Of a stretch of DNA of 64,000 nucleotides, positions 59,177-64,000 are shown in pieces; positions within the stretch are counted from its first letter, which is position 1, and every line of letters begins with the position of its first letter. The notes beneath the pieces are model-generated. The model was not told the origin of the DNA. It made no database searches and was given only the letters and a program-made list of their open reading frames with translations. The DNA comes from Microbacterium sp. 1.5R (GTDB lineage Bacteria; Actinomycetota; Actinomycetes; Actinomycetales; Microbacteriaceae): the NCBI RefSeq assembly GCF_007667425.1, contig NZ_VDRC01000001.1:620001-684000 (forward strand), given 5' to 3'. The translations under genes and the position numbers were made by a program.

Positions 59177-59250
59177 TGCCCTCGACTGGATTCGAACCAG
59201 CGACCTGCCCTTTAGGAGAGGGCTGCTCTATCCTGCTGAGCTACGAAGGC
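59177..59250 (-). tRNA. tRNA-Arg (CCT anticodon)
   Basis: The minus-strand cloverleaf has acceptor GCCTTCG paired with CGAGGGC, D-arm GCTC/GAGC, anticodon stem GCCCT/AGGGC with loop CTCCTAA (anticodon CCT, reading AGG) and T-arm CTGG TTCGAAT CCAG. Discriminator is A. CCA is not encoded. It totals 74 bases. Confidence 0.95.
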
Positions 59251-59285
59251 GTGGAGTCCAGTCTACGTGACCGGCCTCTCGCCCC

Positions 59286-59783
59286 TCACGCGGCCAGAGC
59301 CAGATACGGCTCCCATCGCGGGTCGCTCCGCTCGGTGCCGCGCACCGTCCAGGCCGTGCCATGCGGCGGGCGGGGCGTGATGCGCAGCTCCCAGCGCATC
59401 TCCTGCGGGGTGCGATCGCTCTTGATGTTGTTGCAGCGCAGGCAGCAGGCGACGAGATTCTCCCAGGAGTCAGCGCCACCGCGAGAGCGGGGCAGCACGT
59501 GGTCGATGGTGGAAGCGGCCTTGCCGCAGTAGCCGCAGCGGTGGTCGTCGCGCCGCAGCACCCCTCGTCGCGTCACGGGGACGCGGCGGCTCAGAGGTAC
59601 GCGCACGTATCTCGACAGGATGATGACGGCCGGCCGATCGTAGACGCCATGGCTGCCCCAGACGGGATCGTCTTCGACGCGCTCGATCACCGTGGCCTTG
59701 TCATTCATGACCAGGACCAGGGCCCTCTTGAACGACACGATCGCCAGAGGCTCGTATCCCGCGTTCAGTACCAGTGTGCGCAT
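59286..59783 (-). CDS. HNH endonuclease
   Basis: A 165-aa HNH nuclease of the kind common in actinobacteria. The zinc-binding cysteines are CGYC and CLRC, and the catalytic segment is STIDHVLPRSRGGADSWENLVACC (in part) with the His-Asn-His-type residues. The ATG at 59783 is chosen because GAGAGG is correctly spaced; an ATG two codons earlier (59789) is too close to that site. The N-terminal 60 residues (LNAGYEPLAIVSFKRAL) are the usual family lead domain. Cellular target unknown. Confidence 0.9.
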   Translation of the reverse strand: MRTLVLNAGYEPLAIVSFKRALVLVMNDKATVIERVEDDPVWGSHGVYDRPAVIILSRYVRVPLSRRVPVTRRGVLRRDDHRCGYCGKAASTIDHVLPRSRGGADSWENLVACCLRCNNIKSDRTPQEMRWELRITPRPPHGTAWTVRGTERSDPRWEPYLALAA

Positions 59784-59871
59784 CGTCATCCTCTCGATCC
59801 GCCGGGACGGCTTCCCGGCACTCTCGACTCACACGAGGTCGCACCGACGCGAGCGTTCGCAGGGACGGAAA

Positions 59872-59897
59872 AAGGCGCTGTCTAGTGACAGCGCCTT
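59872..59897 (-). terminator. Rho-independent terminator overlapping the 36-codon ORF stop
   Basis: A perfect 11-bp stem (59872-59882 with 59887-59897) with a 4-base loop is followed on the minus strand by TTTTTCC. The stop codon of the short ORF at 59882-59992 lies in the loop. It is the best intrinsic terminator in this part of the window. Confidence 0.8.
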
Positions 59898-59992
59898 CTG
59901 CGCACGGCAGCACCGTGGCGTCCCTGCGGCCGATGCTGAAGGACGTGACGACCGAGGGCATCCATGGTGCGGATGCTCGGTATTCGATCCAT
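59882..59992 (-). CDS. Short ORF encoding a 36-aa basic peptide
   Basis: An ATG-initiated 36-codon ORF. The peptide starts MDRIPSIRTMDALGRHVLQH and ends AVRRRRCH; it has about 12 basic residues (Arg/His) and one Cys. GGGAG lies six to seven bases before the ATG, a TAGCCT box (complement of 60024-60029) lies about 32 bases upstream, and the stop falls in the loop of a T-tailed terminator. Together this looks like a complete small transcription unit between the M23 peptidase and HNH genes. No known family recognised; an sRNA whose ORF is incidental is the alternative. Confidence 0.5.
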   Translation of the reverse strand: MDRIPSIRTMDALGRHVLQHRPQGRHGAAVRRRRCH

Positions 59993-60111
59993 CAGCTTCT
60001 CCCGCCTGTGCGACAACGGGTTCAGGCTAACCCATGCAGCGGGGTGTTCGGCCCAACCGACGGATGAACGTTCGGGAGCGTGTCAGGCGGTCGGCGACCG
60101 AAGGACGCGCG

Positions 60112-60936
60112 TCAGCCGGCGTTCGCGGCGAGCCAGGCGATCGGCTCGAGGAGCCCGCCGTTGACCCAGACCTCGAAGTGGAGGTGGTTGGCGGTCGACC
60201 GACCGGTGCTGCCGACGAAGCCGATGAGCTGGCCCGCGGCCACGCTCTCGCCCGCCGAGACCTGGCGGGATCCGTAGGTCATGTGGCCGTAGGTGGTCTG
60301 CACACGCTGGCCGCCCACGACGCTGTCGATCATGACTGCGACGCCGTAGCCGCCGATGCTCTCGGCAGACTGGCGGACGACACCCGCAGCGGCCGCGTAG
60401 ATCGGTGTGCCCTGCGGGGCGAGCATGTCCGCGCCGTTGTGCGCCCCGCCGACGGTGCGGCTGACGTGATAGGAGCCCTGCGGAAGCGGATAGCGCACTT
60501 CACCGGAGCCGGGCGAGACGAGGGCATAGGCGCCGACGTCGAAGGTGCGGCCGCCGGTGCCGGTGGACACCGAGGCTGCTGCGGCTGCGGCAGCCGCGCG
60601 GGCAGCTGCGGCCTCCTCCGCCTTCTTCTTCTCGATCTCGTCGGGGGTCGTGGCGGTGAACGTGCCGCGGCTGAGCGGAGCGGAGGTCGCCTGCGATGCC
60701 ACCACGAGCGACTGCGCGTCGACGGCGGCCATCTGCTGGACGGTGGTCGCGTTCTCGGCGGGCTTGGTGGCGGCGTACGCGGGAAGCGCGACTGCGGCGA
60801 CCAGGGCCCCGACCGCTCCGAAGATCGCGATCGACCGGAGAGGCTTCACCACTGTCCGCGCATTGACCCGGGTGGTCGTGCGGCGTGCGACGGGTCGTTC
60901 TTCAGGTGTGTTCGCGGACTGGATGTCTGTGGCCAA
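60112..60936 (-). CDS. Secreted M23-family peptidase
   Basis: A protein of about 274 aa exported to the cell wall. It has a basic N-terminus, one hydrophobic segment (AIFGAVGALVAAVALPAYA) acting as signal or anchor, a short Lys/Glu/Ala coiled coil (EIEKKKAEEAAAARAAAA), then the LytM/M23 domain with zinc motifs HNGADM and HLHFEVW. Such enzymes cleave peptidoglycan cross-bridges or activate other hydrolases. The TTG at 60936 is chosen because AGGAGG lies eight bases upstream; the open frame extends further but the extra residues look non-coding. Start is uncertain. Confidence 0.85.
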   Translation of the reverse strand: MATDIQSANTPEERPVARRTTTRVNARTVVKPLRSIAIFGAVGALVAAVALPAYAATKPAENATTVQQMAAVDAQSLVVASQATSAPLSRGTFTATTPDEIEKKKAEEAAAARAAAAAAAASVSTGTGGRTFDVGAYALVSPGSGEVRYPLPQGSYHVSRTVGGAHNGADMLAPQGTPIYAAAAGVVRQSAESIGGYGVAVMIDSVVGGQRVQTTYGHMTYGSRQVSAGESVAAGQLIGFVGSTGRSTANHLHFEVWVNGGLLEPIAWLAANAG

Positions 60937-61191
60937 AACGTGATCCTCCTGCGCCTGCACGCTCGGGTTGCGCTGGCTCGTCGGCACTATGCTCTCGGGG
61001 CACGAATGTAGCTCGGGTACGTTGTGCGTTGTTACCGAGAAGACGACGAGCCTGGAAGGCGAATCCTCTCGGGTATCGTCAGCGGGCTTCTTCGCCGACG
61101 ACTTCACCGAGGTTACCGGAAGATAACGATCCTGTCACCCTGCCAACCTGGCAATCGTCGGGGAGCGCCAGAAGGCCTGGTCAGAGCCGAT
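60937..61191 (-). promoter_or_regulatory. Upstream region of the M23 gene with GTTA/GGTAAC repeats
   Basis: The 255 bases between the M23 start and the dtxR stop contain no supported gene. On the minus strand GTTATCTTCCGGTAAC (complement of 61112-61127 region) is an imperfect palindrome, and a second CGGTAAC occurs about 80 bases downstream. GTTACC/GGTAAC repeats are reminiscent of MtrA-type binding sites that control wall hydrolases in actinobacteria. I looked for a ydaO/c-di-AMP riboswitch core and did not find one. Confidence 0.3.
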
Positions 61192-61893
61192 TCAGACGGG
61201 TTCGCCCACGAGGAAGATGTGGGAGGCGAGTTCGACGGGGAGTTCGAGCCCCTCGTCCTTTCCCTCCATCTGGATCAGCACGTAGCCCTCGTTGAACCGG
61301 TAGTCGCCCTTGGCACCGGGCACGACGCCGGCGTCACGCAGCTGCTCCAGCAGTTCGGGATCGACCTGGGCGGGCTCGGCGAGACGACGGACCGTGCCCT
61401 CGATCGGGGCACCCGCAGCGTTGAGCTTGCGCACGAGTCCGACGACGCCCTCGTCGAACGTGCGGGCCGGTGCGTCGCCGAGCTGATCGAGGCCGGGGAT
61501 GGGGTTGCCGTAAGGCGACTCGGTGGGGTGGCCGAGCAGCTCGACGAGACGACGCTCGACCTGCTCGCTCATGACGTGCTCCCACCGGCAGGCCTCGTCG
61601 TGCACGAATGCCCAGTCCAGGCCGATGACGTCGGAGAGGAGACGCTCCGCGAGGCGGTGCTTGCGCATGACGTCGACAGCCTTGCGGCGACCCGCCTCGG
61701 TGAGCTCGAGCGTGCGGTCCTCGGACACGATCACCAGACCGTCGCGCTCCATGCGGCCGACCGTCTGCGAGACCGTCGGGCCGGAGTGGCCGAGTCGCTC
61801 CGAGATGCGCGCGCGCAGGGGAACGATGTTCTCCTCCTCGAGTTCGAGGATGGTGCGGAGATACATCTCCGTGGTGTCGATCAAGTCGGTCAT
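61192..61893 (-). CDS. DtxR-family metal-dependent repressor
   Basis: A 233-aa regulator with an N-terminal winged helix (LRARISERLGHSGPTVSQTVGRM, in part), dimerisation/metal domain and C-terminal SH3-like domain. The primary metal ligands known from C. diphtheriae DtxR occur at the same numbers: M10, C102, E105, H106 (in DEACRWEHVMSE). It is therefore a full-length IdeR/DtxR-type iron regulator rather than a short MntR. It is divergent from serC, and a DtxR-like box lies just upstream of its own start. Confidence 0.93.
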   Translation of the reverse strand: MTDLIDTTEMYLRTILELEEENIVPLRARISERLGHSGPTVSQTVGRMERDGLVIVSEDRTLELTEAGRRKAVDVMRKHRLAERLLSDVIGLDWAFVHDEACRWEHVMSEQVERRLVELLGHPTESPYGNPIPGLDQLGDAPARTFDEGVVGLVRKLNAAGAPIEGTVRRLAEPAQVDPELLEQLRDAGVVPGAKGDYRFNEGYVLIQMEGKDEGLELPVELASHIFLVGEPV

Positions 61894-61911
61894 GTGGCCC
61901 TCCGGGTCTTC

Positions 61912-61930
61912 TTAGGCAAGCCTACATTCC
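61912..61930. promoter_or_regulatory. Candidate DtxR/IdeR box upstream of dtxR
   Basis: TTAGGCAAGCCTACATTCC at 61912-61930 matches the left two thirds of the iron-box consensus TTAGGTTAGSCTAACCTAA as I know it, with the core TTAGGCAAGCCTA fully palindrome-like. It begins 19 bases upstream of the dtxR ATG, fitting autoregulation. Confidence 0.5.
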
Positions 61931-61984
61931 CGCACCGACATCGGGGCGTCACGCAGGCGGTCGCGACAGGGGGGCACGCCTTAG

Positions 61985-63106
<1,122 letters not shown>

Positions 63107-63120
63107 CGCCCCAGGCCATG

Positions 63121-63157
63121 ACGAAGGGGACCGCGCGATTCGCGCGGTCCCCTTCGT
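63121..63157. terminator. Bidirectional terminator between serC and the DUF3027 gene
   Basis: An 18-base arm (63121-63138) is complementary to 63140-63157; in practice the stem is about 16-17 bp with a GATTC-type loop. It sits between convergent stop codons at 63106 and 63173 and should end both transcripts. Confidence 0.8.
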
Positions 63158-63172
63158 CGTAGCTGCGGACGA

Positions 63173-63916
63173 TCACTCCTCGTCGTCGGAGTCGTCCTCG
63201 TCGTCGTCCACATAGAGGTCGTCGTCGTCCTCGTCGGAGTCTTCGTCGTCGTCCGAGTCGTCGTCCTCGTCCGAGTCGTCGTCGGAGTCGTCCTCGTCCG
63301 CGTGGTCATCGTCATCGTCCGACTCATCCGAATCGTCGAGCTCGTCGATGTCGACTCCGTCGAGGTCGCCGCCGTGCACCGGGCGCGGCTCGCTGGCGAG
63401 CTCGTCGTCGTCGAGGTCGTCGTCATCCTCGTCGTCGTCGAGGTCGTCTTCCCCGTCGGAATCGTCCTCGAGGTCGGCGTCGTCATCCTCGTCGACGTCA
63501 TCGAGGTCGTCGTCACTGTCGTCGTCGCCGGTCTCGTCCGCCGGCTCCTCGACCCCTGCAGCCGCAGCCGAAGCCGCGGCCTGTTCGGCGAGTTCCGCCT
63601 GATGGGCGCGGTACTCGGCGAGGCGCTCAGCCCATGGCACCCATTCCGGGGCGAGGAGCGCGCCGTCACCGGGGAGGAGTTCGATCTCGAGCACCGTCGG
63701 ATCCTCGTCGTCGACACGCGCGACGGTGACCGTCCAGTACCACCCGGGGTAGCCGGCCAGTCTGTTCTCGAAACGCAGCGACACCGAGCCGTCGTCCTCG
63801 ACGAGGTAGCCGGCGGCGGGTCCGACCGTCGATGCGGGCGTGATCTCCCCGAGCGCGGAGAGCGCGAGGTCGTGCGCGTCGAGCAGTCGCTCGTCGGCGT
63901 CAGGCTTCGAGGTCAT
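63173..63916 (-). CDS. DUF3027-like protein with very acidic C-terminal tail
   Basis: A 247-aa protein in two parts. The first 125 residues are folded and contain AGYPGWYWTVTVARVDDEDPTVLEIELLPG (in part), typical of actinobacterial DUF3027. The last 120 residues are almost entirely Asp, Glu and Ser with few other residues, certainly disordered and strongly anionic. The ATG at 63916 has AAGG upstream and lies inside the end of the preceding minus-strand gene (17-base overlap). Function of the family is unknown. The tail is encoded by near-repetitive GAC/GAG/GAT codons. Confidence 0.85.
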   Translation of the reverse strand: MTSKPDADERLLDAHDLALSALGEITPASTVGPAAGYLVEDDGSVSLRFENRLAGYPGWYWTVTVARVDDEDPTVLEIELLPGDGALLAPEWVPWAERLAEYRAHQAELAEQAAASAAAAGVEEPADETGDDDSDDDLDDVDEDDDADLEDDSDGEDDLDDDEDDDDLDDDELASEPRPVHGGDLDGVDIDELDDSDESDDDDDHADEDDSDDDSDEDDDSDDDEDSDEDDDDLYVDDDEDDSDDEE

Positions 63917-64000
63917 CGGCAACCTTGCGCAGAACCGCGGCGATCTTGCGACCGTGACCGGACGAGGGGTAGCGGCCGCGACGCAGGTCTCCCCCGATGC
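63900..64000 (-). CDS. Unidentified protein, C-terminal end only
   Basis: A minus-strand frame enters from beyond the window and ends at TGA 63900-63902. The last residues read GGDLRRGRYPSSGHGRKIAA followed by VLRKVADDLEA. It overlaps the start of the DUF3027-like gene by 17 bases, so the two are coupled. Codon use is typical of a real gene. The visible part is basic and helical and too short to assign. Confidence 0.65.
   Translation of the reverse strand, partial: IGGDLRRGRYPSSGHGRKIAAVLRKVADDLEA

Noticed and set aside
60937..61191. A ydaO/c-di-AMP riboswitch upstream of the M23 peptidase
   Set aside because: Such riboswitches often precede wall hydrolases in actinobacteria, but the conserved core with GGGGAACCCA-like elements is not found.
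63173..63540. The TCGTCG-rich plus-strand tract as a microsatellite or non-coding repeat
   Set aside because: It is fully explained as acidic codons of the DUF3027-like reading frame, which stays open throughout.

Overview
The window is high-GC actinobacterial DNA, most like Microbacterium or a close relative in Microbacteriaceae. This rests on the GC-rich third codon positions, the class Ib nrdHIEF operon, a C50-carotenoid operon behind a MarR regulator, an Lsr2 nucleoid protein, a DtxR-type iron repressor and a DUF3027-type protein next to serC. No prophage, insertion sequence, CRISPR array or replication origin is visible. The species assignment is an inference from gene content.

Layout. 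2-2543: the end of an FAD oxidoreductase, a PAP2 phosphatase and two small unknown proteins. 2544-6385 (minus): nrdH-nrdI-nrdE-nrdF ribonucleotide reductase. 6776-12827 (plus): MFS transporter plus PfkB kinase, alpha/beta hydrolase plus acyl-CoA dehydrogenase, then Lrp regulator plus class-III aminotransferase, each pair joined by an ATGA overlap. 12871-17396: PucR regulator divergent from a methylmalonate-semialdehyde dehydrogenase and a second class-III aminotransferase, a probable omega-amino-acid catabolic unit. 17516-24263: a GntR regulator, SDR, aldehyde dehydrogenase, PuuD-like hydrolase and glutamine-synthetase-like gamma-glutamyl ligase, divergent from an ethanolamine-permease-like transporter. 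24286-26820: CsoR-family repressor, DUF445 membrane protein and a formimidoylglutamase-like ureohydrolase, followed by the opposing hutI-hutU-hutH operon and its IclR regulator (26948-32213).

32276-37528 (minus) is a complete rrn operon (16S-23S-5S, no tRNA in the spacer) with two tandem TTGACA-type promoters near 37776-37898. tRNA-Ala(CGC) follows at 38349-38424. 38476-42348 is the conserved actinobacterial block around galU (GlpR/SepX-like membrane protein, RimJ-like acetyltransferase, galU, 5-formyl-THF cyclo-ligase, FmdB zinc ribbon, mscL). The gephyrin-like glp/moeA gene that sits between galU and rimJ in Mycobacterium tuberculosis is absent here. 42396-47023 holds a 1239-aa SF1 helicase-like protein with a broken Walker A motif, divergent from an alkyltransferase-like protein that lacks the catalytic cysteine. 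47110-50061 is an acetate-type symporter, its DUF485 partner and a GAF-LuxR regulator. 50152-50496 is lsr2.

50509-59159 is the carotenoid locus: a CrtR-like MarR regulator divergent from idi-crtE-crtB-crtI-crtYe-crtYf-crtEb and an MMPL transporter, with successive crt genes overlapping by 1-4 bases. The end of the window carries tRNA-Arg(CCT), an HNH endonuclease, an unlisted 36-codon ORF with its own terminator, an M23 peptidase, a DtxR regulator, serC and a very acidic DUF3027-like protein.

The strongest leads for something under-described are the gamma-glutamylation cluster, whose gene set fits ethanolamine better than putrescine; the divergent pair of apparently dead DNA-repair-type proteins; and the 36-codon ORF at 59882-59992.
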